NCBI RefSeq assembly: GCF_002902725.1
Contig: NZ_PPRT01000031.1
Coordinates: forward strand, 1 to 64,000
Reading direction: 5' to 3'
Origin: Staphylococcus caprae
Lineage (GTDB): Bacteria > Bacillota > Bacilli > Staphylococcales > Staphylococcaceae
Length of the DNA: 64,000 bases
Every line of letters begins with the position of its first letter. The stretch's first letter is position 1. The notes under the pieces were generated by a model. That model was not told where the DNA came from, made no database searches, and was given only the letters and a program-made list of their open reading frames with translations. This document shows positions 36,134 to 47,700 of the stretch, piece by piece. A program made the position numbers and the translations under genes.

Positions 36134-37324
36134 CTATTCATTTTCTCTAGTTTTAAATGGTTTTGTGTGATGTCTACCATGAACAAAGAAGTAAATGATA
36201 ATAGCAATAATAACTACGACTCCCATTAGAATATATAGGTTTCTGTAACCTAAGAATGGAATAATCATTCCAAGAATAAATGGTCCCATGCCTGCACCGA
36301 AGTCTGTAAAAATATAGAAAGTAGATGTAGCGAGTCCCATTTTATTAGGCGGTGATTGTTGAATCGCAATAGCTTGAGCAGTTGGCACGATGGTACCGTA
36401 ACCGAAACCGATAAATGCTGCCGCAATTAATAATACTAAGCTAGAATGTGTGCAACCTAAGATAACGAGTCCTATCATAAAACTGAATAATACAGGGTAC
36501 ATGACTTTGTTTTCACCATAATTGTCATAAATTTTACCTGTAAACGGACGTGTAACAAATGTGACTACTGCAAAAACAACGAAAAAGAAACTTGATGCAG
36601 TAACTAAATTGATTTTTTCAGCATATATAGATAAGAATGAAAGGACGCTGGCATATGCGACACCAACGAGTACAATTACCATAGAAATAGGTAAAGCTTC
36701 TTTTTGTAAATAGGCATGAATACCTTTAGGTCGTTCTTCGTTTTCTGTTGTATTACCTAAGACAGGCAATTTTTTAATAAAGAACGTTAATATGAGTGCA
36801 ACAACGATACTGATTAAACTAATTCCGAAGATAGATTCGAAACCTAAATTCTTATTGAAAACTAAACCTAAAAACGGACCAATTGCAGATGCTAATGTGA
36901 CACTTAAACCATAATAGCCGATACCTTCGCCTTTACGATCTTCAGGAACAATTCGAGAAGAAATCGTACCTGTTGCAGTTGATGAAAATCCGAAAGCAAT
37001 ACCGTGAATTAAACGAATAAGCATCAATACCCATAAACTATTGATTGTGAAATAAAGTGCTACTGCAATTACAGAGAAAATCGTACCTGAAAGTAATACT
37101 AATTTAGGTTGCAGATTATCAATAATTCTACCTGAACCAAGACGTCCCGCTAACATACCTATGATGAATATACCAGCGGCTAAACCGCCAACACTTTCAG
37201 ATGCATGATATTCGTCTATTGTATATTCAGTTATCGTGACGATTAACATGTAGTGAATTAAATACATAAAGAAATTCACGAACGTCACGGATAAAAAGTC
37301 CTTAGTCCAAAGACGTGTTTCCAT
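36134..37324 (-). CDS. MFS transporter (drug-efflux type)
   Basis: A 396-residue protein with 12 predicted helices, of the DHA1-type major facilitator class: motif A-like AGRLGSGRIIDNLQPK near residue 60 and motif C-like GISLISIVVAL region. AGGAGGG places the ATG at 37324; an upstream in-frame ATG would add 18 residues without a binding site. It is divergently paired with a LysR gene across 142 bases, which probably regulates it. The substrate is unknown. Confidence 0.82.
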   Translation of the reverse strand: METRLWTKDFLSVTFVNFFMYLIHYMLIVTITEYTIDEYHASESVGGLAAGIFIIGMLAGRLGSGRIIDNLQPKLVLLSGTIFSVIAVALYFTINSLWVLMLIRLIHGIAFGFSSTATGTISSRIVPEDRKGEGIGYYGLSVTLASAIGPFLGLVFNKNLGFESIFGISLISIVVALILTFFIKKLPVLGNTTENEERPKGIHAYLQKEALPISMVIVLVGVAYASVLSFLSIYAEKINLVTASSFFFVVFAVVTFVTRPFTGKIYDNYGENKVMYPVLFSFMIGLVILGCTHSSLVLLIAAAFIGFGYGTIVPTAQAIAIQQSPPNKMGLATSTFYIFTDFGAGMGPFILGMIIPFLGYRNLYILMGVVVIIAIIIYFFVHGRHHTKPFKTRENE

Positions 37325-37466
37325 TATTTCCCTCCTAAAATGATTGAATTTTCCCGTACATATAATTGTATTACCCATGTATTATAATAATTAATATTAC
37401 TAATGTATAATTAGAATTAATGAAGTATTTATAAGCGTTACTAATACAAATGTGGGGAGTGAACAC

Positions 37467-38363
37467 ATGAATTTTGAACAACTTGCTTATGTAAAGACAG
37501 TTTATGAAATGGAATCGATGATACATGCTAGTGAGAAAATGCATATTAGCCAATCTGCGATGAGTCAATCAATTGCGAATCTTGAGAAAGAAATAGGTTA
37601 TAAATTGTTTGAACGTTCTCGTAAAGGAACATTTTTAACTGAAGAAGGGCAACGACTTATACCATATATATTAGAAATATTAGAATCTCAAAATGATTTA
37701 TTAGTAGAAGTTCAAAATATGAAAACAGATATTGCAGGTACATTGAAAATTGCGACGATACCCACACTTTTCCATAAAATTGTACCTAAAGCACTATCAC
37801 ATTTTAAAAATGATTATCCTCAAGTAGATGTCGAAGTTAAAGAAGCAGATCGTGAAGATATTGTAGATATGGTGGATAAAGGAGATATAGATATTGGTTT
37901 AATCGGAAAGCCAGAAACTGAAGAAAACACACTTCCAGTCAGAGAAATATCATTGAATCTCACAACAAAATTTAAGTTACTCGTTCCTAAAAAGTCTAAA
38001 TTAACATTCAGGGACTACGTCAATTTAGAGGAAATACAAGACTATCCATTTATTCTATATGATCGTGGATTTTATCATCATCAGCTAAAAGAATTCGAAA
38101 AAACACATGGACCACTCAAAATCGTATTCAAAACTACAAATCCGATTGTATTGATGAGAACAGTTGCAGAGGGACTTGGGATAGGTATTGTCTCCAACTT
38201 AATGGTAGAAAATGAACACTTCTTTAATGATGAAATGATTGAAGCGGTCTCACTCGGAAAACCTTTCGATGCAGCTATATCGTTTTTAGCAGTAGTTAAA
38301 GATGGAAAACATAATGAGAAAACAATACAAGAATTTATTAATTATTTAAAAAATAATGAATAA
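37467..38363 (+). CDS. LysR-family transcriptional regulator
   Basis: A 298-residue LysR protein: N-terminal winged helix (MNFEQLAYVKTVYEMESMIHA...SQSAMSQSIANLEKEIGYKLF) and a substrate-binding domain (VAEGLGIGIVSNLMVE near residues 240-255). The ATG at 37467 follows GGGGAGTG; a GTG five codons upstream is poorly placed. It is divergent from the MFS gene and the two share an AT-rich intergenic region with T-N11-A-like dyads, so it probably controls the efflux gene in response to an unknown compound. Confidence 0.87.
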   Translation: MNFEQLAYVKTVYEMESMIHASEKMHISQSAMSQSIANLEKEIGYKLFERSRKGTFLTEEGQRLIPYILEILESQNDLLVEVQNMKTDIAGTLKIATIPTLFHKIVPKALSHFKNDYPQVDVEVKEADREDIVDMVDKGDIDIGLIGKPETEENTLPVREISLNLTTKFKLLVPKKSKLTFRDYVNLEEIQDYPFILYDRGFYHHQLKEFEKTHGPLKIVFKTTNPIVLMRTVAEGLGIGIVSNLMVENEHFFNDEMIEAVSLGKPFDAAISFLAVVKDGKHNEKTIQEFINYLKNNE

Positions 38364-38514
38364 GTGACATTATTACGTTAAAAAGAAAGAATAATTTTGT
38401 TAGTTATCTTACAAAATGAGTTCGCATTCAATAAATAATTTCATTATAATAAAATATATTTATAAATAAAGAAATTTACTACACCATGAAATAACATCGA
38501 GAGGATTCAAATGA

Positions 38515-39387
38515 ATGAAAAAATTATTCGCCATCACAACAGCTTTGACACTATTTCTAGTCGCATGTAACTCAGATAATTCATCAGAACAGAAAAAGAA
38601 TCAAAACAAAACAGAAACTAAATCCAAAAAGGAAAAATCATCCAACAAAACAAATTCTGAAGACAATACACAGACAAATCTTAAAGCTAAAGACAAAGTA
38701 GAGAATCTACCTGATAAAACAAAATTAGCGCTCATTTTTTGTGCTGATGATAAAGGCCATTATACACTTACTAAAAACAACATCTTAACCGGAGCATATA
38801 AAAATGACAAAGACGATCCCCGTATAATTAATCAATTTGTTTTAGTCAATTATCCTAAATTTTCAAATGCACCTGAAGGTATGAAGTTTTATTCAGTATA
38901 TCCAAGTAATCATAGTTTCCAATCAATTGTTGGCATTAGTAACGATAAGATTATACTTGGTGGCTCGCAAATCCGTCTTCAAGATTATAAACAGTTGCTC
39001 AAACAGGGAAAGGAATATAGTACACAAGAAGTCTATGATAAAGTCAAAAAGAATAAAGCTTTACCAGAATTAGCTAATAAGATGCATGTAAGTAACCAAT
39101 TACCAATAGCTAATGATGAATGGAAATATAACGGTTTATCTTATAGAGAAATGAAAGAAAAGGGTGTTATCATGGCTCACGGTAGTAGCCAAGTGTATCA
39201 ATTTATTAATAATTTAGAAGGTCATCCATTAGATACTGATAAATATCTGTGGGACGTTGTGAATTGGCAAAAAGATGGTAATTGGAAAGTCAATTGTCGT
39301 AATAAATATGGTGAGATTGTAGCCACTTACACGACTGTTGATGGTAAAGTTGCTAAATTTGATGAAAATGGTAAACGAGTTAAATAG
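38515..39387 (+). CDS. Lipoprotein with C-terminal DUF4767-like domain
   Basis: A 290-residue lipoprotein: lipobox FLVACNSD (Cys18), a Lys/Asn/Glu/Thr-rich linker to about residue 65, and a C-terminal globular domain with WDVVNWQKDGNWKVNCR and VATYTTVDGK near the end. The C-terminal part resembles staphylococcal lipoprotein domains of unknown role (DUF4767-like; uncertain). The start has GAGAGG upstream. It is a single gene with a terminator about 45 bases after the stop. Confidence 0.7.
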   Translation: MKKLFAITTALTLFLVACNSDNSSEQKKNQNKTETKSKKEKSSNKTNSEDNTQTNLKAKDKVENLPDKTKLALIFCADDKGHYTLTKNNILTGAYKNDKDDPRIINQFVLVNYPKFSNAPEGMKFYSVYPSNHSFQSIVGISNDKIILGGSQIRLQDYKQLLKQGKEYSTQEVYDKVKKNKALPELANKMHVSNQLPIANDEWKYNGLSYREMKEKGVIMAHGSSQVYQFINNLEGHPLDTDKYLWDVVNWQKDGNWKVNCRNKYGEIVATYTTVDGKVAKFDENGKRVK

Positions 39388-39433
39388 TTCTATCTAATAT
39401 TACGTAATTTCATAAAGGAATAAATCTTATAGT

Positions 39434-39465
39434 CTGGTTCTCATACAGTGAGGGCCAGTTTTTCT
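39434..39465 (+). terminator. Terminator after the 38.5-kb lipoprotein gene
   Basis: CTGGTTCTCA (39434-39443) and TGAGGGCCAG (39449-39458) with a 5-base loop, followed by TTTTTCTTTT. Confidence 0.85.
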
Positions 39466-39666
39466 TTTCATAGACAACAGTTAGGTACTTAAGCATGCCT
39501 TTTAAGAATAGTCATCCCCACATTACTCGATCATCTGATACGTTATTCAATGAATTGTTTTATCAAGGTAATTACATAGCTTCGTTGCAAAGTTATACAC
39601 GACAGCTTATCTTATTATGTCTAATGTAAAATCAATATGTAAATTCAACAACTAACTCAACAAAAT
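39466..39666. other. Intergenic stretch with no supported gene
   Basis: A 44-codon ATG frame (39495-39629) lacks a ribosome binding site and a recognisable family. A GTTGCAAAGTT segment (39584-39594) resembles the IS257/IS431 terminal repeat, but nothing else of that element is present. Probably decayed sequence. Confidence 0.4.
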
Positions 39667-39707
39667 AAGATGGTTATTTCCTGGGGAATAGGTAAACGAC
39701 CATCTTT
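39667..39707 (-). terminator. Terminator of the 70-residue membrane protein gene
   Basis: AAAGATGGTCG and AACCATCTTA arms read on the minus strand, followed by TTTTG. It lies immediately past the stop. Confidence 0.75.
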
Positions 39708-39712
39708 AAATT

Positions 39713-39925
39713 TTAAGCATCTTTCTGACGTGCACGTTCTTTTCTGAAATTTTGACGTCTTTGTTCTTCTTTAGAAAGATAATTTGGATATTTTTCAGGA
39801 TGTTGGTAGCCATCGATGGCGCCTTTAATCATACCTTTAATCAGACTTGCTATACCCTTTCCAATTCCAAAAACAAATCGAATCAAACCGTAAATCGCAA
39901 ATATCCATAAAAAGATATAACCCAT
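39713..39925 (-). CDS. Small membrane protein, unknown function
   Basis: A 70-residue protein with one N-terminal membrane helix (IFLWIFAIYGLIRFVFGIG), an amphipathic stretch (SLIKGMIKGAIDGYQHP), and a very basic, Arg/Gln/Lys-rich tail. AGGAG precedes the ATG. Similar small proteins are common in staphylococci, without known function. Confidence 0.65.
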   Translation of the reverse strand: MGYIFLWIFAIYGLIRFVFGIGKGIASLIKGMIKGAIDGYQHPEKYPNYLSKEEQRRQNFRKERARQKDA

Positions 39926-40308
39926 ATTGAAACTCCTTTTTTCTTTTACAATAACATACTTCGATAAACAGAAAAGACAACTTTAGTGATGATTTTATCG
40001 ATAAAATCGTATGAACAAATCGATTTGTAATAAAATTTTAAAGGTAAATAGCTTTTCCCTCATTAAGGAAGACTAACGGTATAGTGACGTTAGACTACTA
40101 GACCACTTATAAAACGAAGAATTCACGGAGTTTTTTCTTAATTTTTAGTAAATGTCTTAAATCCAATTGCATAGTTATTGAATAAATTACTATTTATGAC
40201 ATATTTTGAGAAATTAATATAACCAAAATTGTGACAGGGCAGGCTATAATTATTCATGGTGATTTCACCGCCCGATAAAACAAATAAAAATATAAAGGGG
40301 GCAATGAA
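39926..40308. other. 383-base intergenic region before the aus-linked MFS gene
   Basis: AT-rich DNA with an imperfect dyad (CTAACG 40073-40078 and CGTTAG 40088-40093) and a TATAAT at 40245-40250 that could serve the MFS gene. No ORF or RNA gene is seen. Confidence 0.4.
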
Positions 40309-41562
40309 ATGAAGAAAATGAGCATCACCTTAAAAGTGAGATTGATATGTAGTTTTTTTGAGAACTTAATAACAATGGCATTTTTACCTTTTATGGCGCT
40401 ATATTTATCTGATATGGTAAACCAAACTTTTTCGGGTGTGTTTCTCTTTATGTTAGTGTTACTTAACTTTCCGATTTCAATGATTTCAGGGCATATCATT
40501 GAACGGTTTCCTAAGAAACGTACCTTACTCATTTACCAAGTCATTTTATGTATAAGTTTACTCACGATGGCAGTAACAATTTCAAATCAACTTATATTTA
40601 TTATTTTATTCTGCATCGCGTATTCAATATTTAGCATTTCATCCGGCATGGCACAGCCATTAATAGACACAATTATAATGGACGCGATTACACCAGAAGT
40701 TGAACATTACATTTATAAAGTGAGTTATTGGCTAACCAATGTGGCTGTGGCTTGTGGCGCATTTATTGGGGGAACAATGTATAGTTTGAATAAGTCAGCA
40801 CTCTTTTTCATAGCTTTTGTTATTTTCACGCTTGTACTTTTCGCATTATACATTTGGATTCCTAATGATCAAAGTTATGTTTCAAACGCTGAAGAGAAAG
40901 AGATGCCTTTAAACCATACGCGTAGTTTGAAAGGCTTTTTACATCAATACCAGATAGTATTAAAAGACAAAATTTACATGTACTTAATTATAGGATCAAG
41001 CATTCTTATTATGGGTGAGTTATCTACTTCGTCTTATATTTCTATAAGATTAAAACAGGAATTTGAGACGATTTCTCTATTTCATATCCATATCGATGGG
41101 GTGAGAATGTACTCTATTTTAATTATGACGAATACGATTGTAGTTATAGCACTCACGTATTTTATTTCTAAGTACATCTTGAAAATGAACAATGAAAAAG
41201 CACTTCTCATTGGTCTTATCCTTTATGTTATCGGATATTCAGGCATTACATATTTAAATGAATTGAGTTTACTCATCATATTTATGATTATTGCAACATT
41301 TGGCGAAATGATTTATTCTCCTATTTTTGGAGAACAACGATATAAAGTGATACCCGCTGACAAAAGAGGAACGTATTCAGCGGTAAATGCGTTAAGCTTT
41401 CATTTTGCTAATTTACTTGCAAGATTTGGCATTATTTTAGGTGTATTTTTGAATTCCGTGGGCATGACGATTTATATGTTTGTACTTCTTATGGTAGGCA
41501 GTTTCCTATTATATGGAGGAGTTCGTCAATTTAATGGAAAAGCTTTAATCAAACAAAAATGA
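40309..41562 (+). CDS. MFS transporter upstream of the aureusimine operon
   Basis: A 417-residue major facilitator with 12 likely membrane helices: YLSDMVNQTFSGVFLF at the first loop, HIIERFPKKRTLLIY as motif A near residue 60. GGGGG precedes the ATG. It lies 194 bases before ausA on the same strand, so it may export aureusimines or another compound; that is inference from position. No regulator is adjacent. Confidence 0.8.
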   Translation: MKKMSITLKVRLICSFFENLITMAFLPFMALYLSDMVNQTFSGVFLFMLVLLNFPISMISGHIIERFPKKRTLLIYQVILCISLLTMAVTISNQLIFIILFCIAYSIFSISSGMAQPLIDTIIMDAITPEVEHYIYKVSYWLTNVAVACGAFIGGTMYSLNKSALFFIAFVIFTLVLFALYIWIPNDQSYVSNAEEKEMPLNHTRSLKGFLHQYQIVLKDKIYMYLIIGSSILIMGELSTSSYISIRLKQEFETISLFHIHIDGVRMYSILIMTNTIVVIALTYFISKYILKMNNEKALLIGLILYVIGYSGITYLNELSLLIIFMIIATFGEMIYSPIFGEQRYKVIPADKRGTYSAVNALSFHFANLLARFGIILGVFLNSVGMTIYMFVLLMVGSFLLYGGVRQFNGKALIKQK

Positions 41563-41756
41563 TGTAAAACACATTCGATAACCTACTGAATTGCTCGTGA
41601 TTAAACGCAAAAATTATTTATTAAGTTTTTGTAAAAATGTCATTCAAGCAATTGTTTTGATGTGTTTAAATGTACTAATATATAGCGTATCTAAAGAAAT
41701 ATGTAAGTTATATGTTAGTGAGTATTATAAAGTATGAGTATAAAGGAAGGACTTGA

Positions 41757-44700
41757 ATGACAATAGACACACTGCATTTTCAACAATATTTTTATAATAA
41801 ATATTTACAAACATCTACAACTACTAAAAGGGTGACATATTGGGTTCAATTAGATAATGACATTGAACGTCACAGATTAATGTATGCGTTACTAGACGTT
41901 GTACAACATCAACCAATGTTAAGATCTACATTTCAAATGAATAATGAACAACTAAGAATCGATGTACGAGAATTTTTCCCGTTTATTCAAATTAAGGATA
42001 TCAATCAAAAGGCGAAAAATCTCGATATCGAGGCATACTTCAGACAAGAACTAAATTCCTACTATTTCAATCAATTACCTCTATTTAATTTTACTATTTA
42101 TCAATTTTTGGATGACACTTTCTTACTTTTAGATTTTCACTCTATGATTTTTAATGACAGTCAATTGGGCGATTTCTTCAGACAACTTAATATTGCTTAT
42201 AATTATGGTTTATTCCACGAACATATGGTTTCTGATTTCTATAATATGATTAAAGACATGAACGAAGATATTGCACATGTTAAGGACAATACTCAATTAG
42301 AGCATTTTAAAATATTGAGTGCTGATAGTGAGTACGAGTCATATATGCCAATTAAAAACAATACAGAGCACAAAGAAGTTGAACATCTTCACGCTCAAGT
42401 TGAGTCGTTTGATATGAATCGACTCGTTATAAGTACATATTTGGCAAATTACTTTATGAGTCAGTCCAATCATGTGGCATTGGGAATTCAATTTCCACTC
42501 AATTATGACAAGACAGACGATATGATGCTTATCAACACTCATGTAGCACCATTAAGTTTAAATATCGAAGGGTCTCATTCAGTTGAAACAATCATGAATG
42601 AATGGGAATCGGTCATTTCAGAAATGATGCAAAATGGAACATCTTTCATGGCTGATCCGAAGTCGAGTGACATTGAATTTGAAACTTTAGTGCATGCTTC
42701 AACAATTATCAAGCGTTTTGAATTGAATCATACTACGCATAAAGTACATCGTTTATATAGTGATACGTCATTGTTAGCCGATTTAGAAATTTATCCATGT
42801 GCACAGGATGGGTTTGATTTAGTATATAATGCGAATGCTTATGACAATTTAACTATTAAGACATTGATGCGTTTAATAAAAGATATTTATATGCAATTAA
42901 CACAAAATCCATCAATGTTAATAAAAGATATACAACTTTGTAATGAAGAGGATCAACATCTTTATCAAGAAATCAACCGTCATTCATCAAGCGCTAATAA
43001 TTACCAAACAGTGATTGAGCGTTTCGAATATCAAGTAGCACACCATCCAGACAAAATAGCGTTAAAATTTGAACAACATGCTATGACATATGCTGAATTA
43101 AATCATCGCGTGAATCATTTAGCATATCACTTACGAAAAGAATATGAGATTCAAGCTAATGATATTGTTGGACTCTTAGCAGAGCGTAGTTTGGATATGA
43201 TTGTAGGAATGTTAGGTATTCTGAAATCTGGTGCAGGTTATTTACCTATTGATCCAGATTATCCTGATGATAGAACGGCTTATATTATTGAAGATGCACA
43301 GCCTAAAGCTGTCGTTACGTACCAAACAACACTCTATTCAGATGTACCTCAAATTCAACTTGAGAAGATCGATTGGTATGCTGATAACCATTTGGAAAAT
43401 CCGAGCCAAATCAATACTGCTGAAGATACGGCATACATTATTTATACATCTGGTACAACAGGCAAACCTAAGGGTACCGTAGTACCGCACAAAGGTATTG
43501 ATCGTTTAGTACATCAACCAAATTATGTTGAATTAAACCATGAAACAGTCATTTTACTCTCAGGAACTGTGGCTTTTGATGCAGCAACGTTTGAAATTTA
43601 TGGTGCATTGTTAAATGGTGGTCGTTTAATCATTACTTCCAAGGATACATTGCTAAACCCAACTCAATTAGGTCAAACCATTGCTGTCAATCAAATCAAT
43701 ACGATGTGGCTGACGTCATCTCTTTTCAATCAAATTGCAAGTGAACGCATTGAAGTATTAGAGCCGTTGACATATCTATTGATTGGAGGCGAAGTGCTCA
43801 ATGCCAAATGGGTGAATTTATTAAATTCTCGTCAGCGTCATCCAGAAATCATTAATGGTTATGGACCTACTGAGAATACAACATTTACTACAACGTATGC
43901 GATACCTGAAGAAATGCCAGCTCGTATTCCAATTGGTCAACCAATTAATGGCACGACAGTTTATGTCATGCAAGGGGACCATTTATGTGGCGTAGGTATT
44001 CCGGGTGAATTATGTATAGGTGGCGTTGGTTTAGCGAAAGGCTATTTAAATCAACCTGAGCTCACGGTTGAGAGATTTGTTACTTCACCTTTTGAAAATG
44101 AAAGACTCTACCGCAGCGGTGACTTAGTACGTCTTCAAGAAGATGGGCATATCGATTACATCAGTCGTATCGATAAGCAAGTTAAAATTCGTGGATTTAG
44201 AATTGAGCTTTCAGAAATTGAGAAAGCGATAGAAGCAATCAGAGATATTAATAAAGCTGTCGTGATTGTACGTGAACACGAACAAGATAAACAGATTGTG
44301 GCATATTATGAAGCTTCACAACCACAATCGACAAGTCACTTAAAAGAAGTGTTGAGCGAAACATTGCCTGATTATATGATTCCGATTCATTTTAAGAAAA
44401 TAGATCAAATACCAATTACAATAAATGGAAAATTAGATAAACGTGCCTTACCGGATATTGAGATGGTAGATCTATCAAATTATGTCGCACCACGTAATGA
44501 TGGAGAACGTGTGATTTGTCGTATCTTTGAAGAGATACTACATGTGGACCAAGTAGGGATCAAAGATAATTTCTTTGAACTTGGAGGACATTCATTACGC
44601 GCAACGTTAGTAGTAAACCGTATTGAAGCTCAACTTAAAAAGCGTCTTAAAGTCGGAGATATCATGAAGTTACCGACTGTAGAACAGCTCAGCCAGCATA

Positions 44701-47700
44701 TTATGGAAATGAAGAATGAGGACTTTGAGATTATACCGAAAGCACAGTCCGCATATCAATATGAATTAAGTGCTGTTCAAAAGAGTATGTATCTATTGTG
44801 GAGCGTCAATCCAGAAGATACAGTCTATAATATTCCATTCTTATGGCGATTGACATCAGAGTTGAATGTGGCGCAATTGAAACGTGCACTCAATCAACTC
44901 ATCGCACGACATGAAATTTTAAGAACGCAATATGTGATTGATGAAAATGAAGTAAAACAACGTATTGCAAACGATGTCGAGGCTGACTTTAAAGAAGTAA
45001 CAACAAGATATACAGATGAACAACAAATTATACGAGCATATACAGAGCCATTTAACCTTGAACAACCGAGTCAAATGCGTGTGAGATATATACATGCACC
45101 TCACGAAGACTATTTATTTATCGATACGCATCACAGTATTAACGACGGCATGAGTAATACCATTCTATTGGCTGATTTAAATGCATTGTATCAAGAAAAA
45201 GAATTGCCTGAATTGGCACTGCAATATAAAGATTACAGCGAATGGATGGCAAATCGAGACTTAAGTAAACAACGTCGTTACTGGTTACAACAGTTTGAAG
45301 ATGATGTTCCTGTATTAAATATGCCGACAGATTACCCTAGACCAAGTATTAAAACGACAAATGGAAATATGATGACATTCCATTTTGATGAAGCACTTAA
45401 GACACAATTACAGTCTTACGTTGAGCAACATCAAATGACAGATTTTATGTTTTTTGCTAGTGCAATTATGGTGTTACTTCACAAGTATTCACGCCAAGAT
45501 GACATTGTTATCGGTAGTGTGATTAGTGCGCGTACACATCGCGACACTGAAAATATGCTCGGTATGTTTGCGAATACACTGGTTTATCGTGGCCATCCGA
45601 CAGATGATAAGACGTGGGAACAATTGATGTCTGAAATTAAAGAGACTAGCCTTGGCGCTTATGAACATCAAGAATATCCATTTGAAAGTCTCGTTAACGA
45701 TCTTATAGATGAACGAGATGCTTCTCGTAATCCATTGTTTGACGTCATGCTTGTTCTGCAAAACAATGAAACGAATCATGCAAACTTTGGTCATAGTCAA
45801 CTGACGCACATACCTCCTCAATCAACAACAGCGAAGTTTGACCTATCATTCATTATTGAGGAAGATCAAGATGATTATGTAGTTAATATTGAATATAATA
45901 CTGATTTATATGCTGACGACACGATTCGTCATATGGCTGAACAACTTGAAAACATTATCAGCCATGTTATATCTACTCAAGAATTGAAGATTCAAGATAT
46001 TGAAGAGAATCAACATATGTTGGAATGGGTTGAGACACATGTGAATCGTCATTCATTAGATTTCCCGGAAAATAAATCTCTCCAACAACAATTTAACGAC
46101 ATCGTGAATCGTAAAGGTGATGACGTGGCGCTTAAACTTAGTGGTCACTCTATGACTTATCGTGAATTGGACACATACGCAAACCATATAGCAAACGAAC
46201 TAATCCAACACGGAGTCAAAGCTAGTGAACGCGTTGCATTATTAACAGAGCGAAGTTTTGAAATGATTGCATGTATGGTGGCTTCTTGGAAAGTAGGGGC
46301 TTCATATGTACCCATTGACGTGACAAATCCTGAAAAACGTATTGAACATATCCTTGAAGATGCGGAAGTGTCAGCAATACTGACGTATGGTGTCACTTAT
46401 GATTCAAATGTATTAACGATTCCAATTGAATCCATTGATACAGAGACTCCTATTGAAAAATCATTTTCAGAATATGCGGGCAGTCTAGAAGATGAAATGT
46501 ATAGTATTTATACGTCTGGAACTACAGGTATGCCTAAAGGTGTATCAGTGAGACAACGCAACATCTTAAATTTAGTGAATGCATGGACCGATAGACTAGC
46601 ATTATCAGAAGAAGAGACATTCATGCAATATCATAACTATGTCTTTGATGCGTCAGCTATGGAAATTTATTGTACGCTGTTAAATGGTTATAAACTTGTG
46701 ATTGCAAATGATAATGAACGGACAGACACGGAACAATTAGAACAACTCATTGCGAGAGAGCACATCACTGCTGCATCCATACCTCTACAAGTTTGTAATG
46801 TCATGAAAGACTTTTATATTTCTAAACTATTTACAGGAGGCGCAACAAGTACGCCAGCATTCGTCCGACACATTTCTCAACATTGTGATACGTACTTCAA
46901 TGCATATGGGCCATCTGAATCAACAGTCATTGCTACGAATTGGTCTTACTCTAAAGGAGAGCCTATTCCATCAATGATACCTATTGGTCAACCTTTAGCT
47001 AACATACAAGTGTATATTCTTTCTGGAACTAAACTATGTGGTGTGGGTATATCAGGTGAGCTGTGTATTGCAGGTAAAAGTTTAACAGTTGGATACTTAA
47101 ATAGACTTGAACTGACAGCAGAATCATTTATAGACAATCCATTTGGAGAAGGTAAATTATATCGAAGTGGTGACCTAGCAAGATATACACATGAGGGTCA
47201 AATAGAATTTATGGGACGCATTGATAAACAGGTCAAAGTAAATGGGTATCGAATAGAACTCGGAGAAATTGAGAATGTCATTAATTCTGTTGAAGATATC
47301 TCTGATAGTGTGGTAATTGTTGATAAACAAAATGACCACGAAATACTCCATGCCTACTTTGTAGGAAGTGATCAAAAGGAATCAGAGGTGGCGAGACAGT
47401 TAAATCATTATTTACCGAAATATATGATTCCTAAAACATTAACAGCAATTGATGAGATTCCTTTAACACGTAATGACAAAGTTGATGAATCGAAGTTACC
47501 TCGACCTCGTATTCAACGAAATACCTTTGTCCAACCACGAAATAACATGGAACAAACCTTTGTATCAATATTTGCTGAAGTTTTAGAAGTCCCTATGATT
47601 GGTATTGATGATGACTTTTTCGAAATTGGCGGAACGTCCCTTGATGCTATGGTTGCAGTGTCGAAACTTAAATCACAAGATATTCACATTACAATGCAAG

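Noticed and set aside
39579..39594. Segment like the IS257/IS431 terminal inverted repeat (GTTGCAAAGTT)
   Set aside because: Only about 12 of 16 bases agree, and no second end or transposase is present; likely chance in AT-rich DNA.
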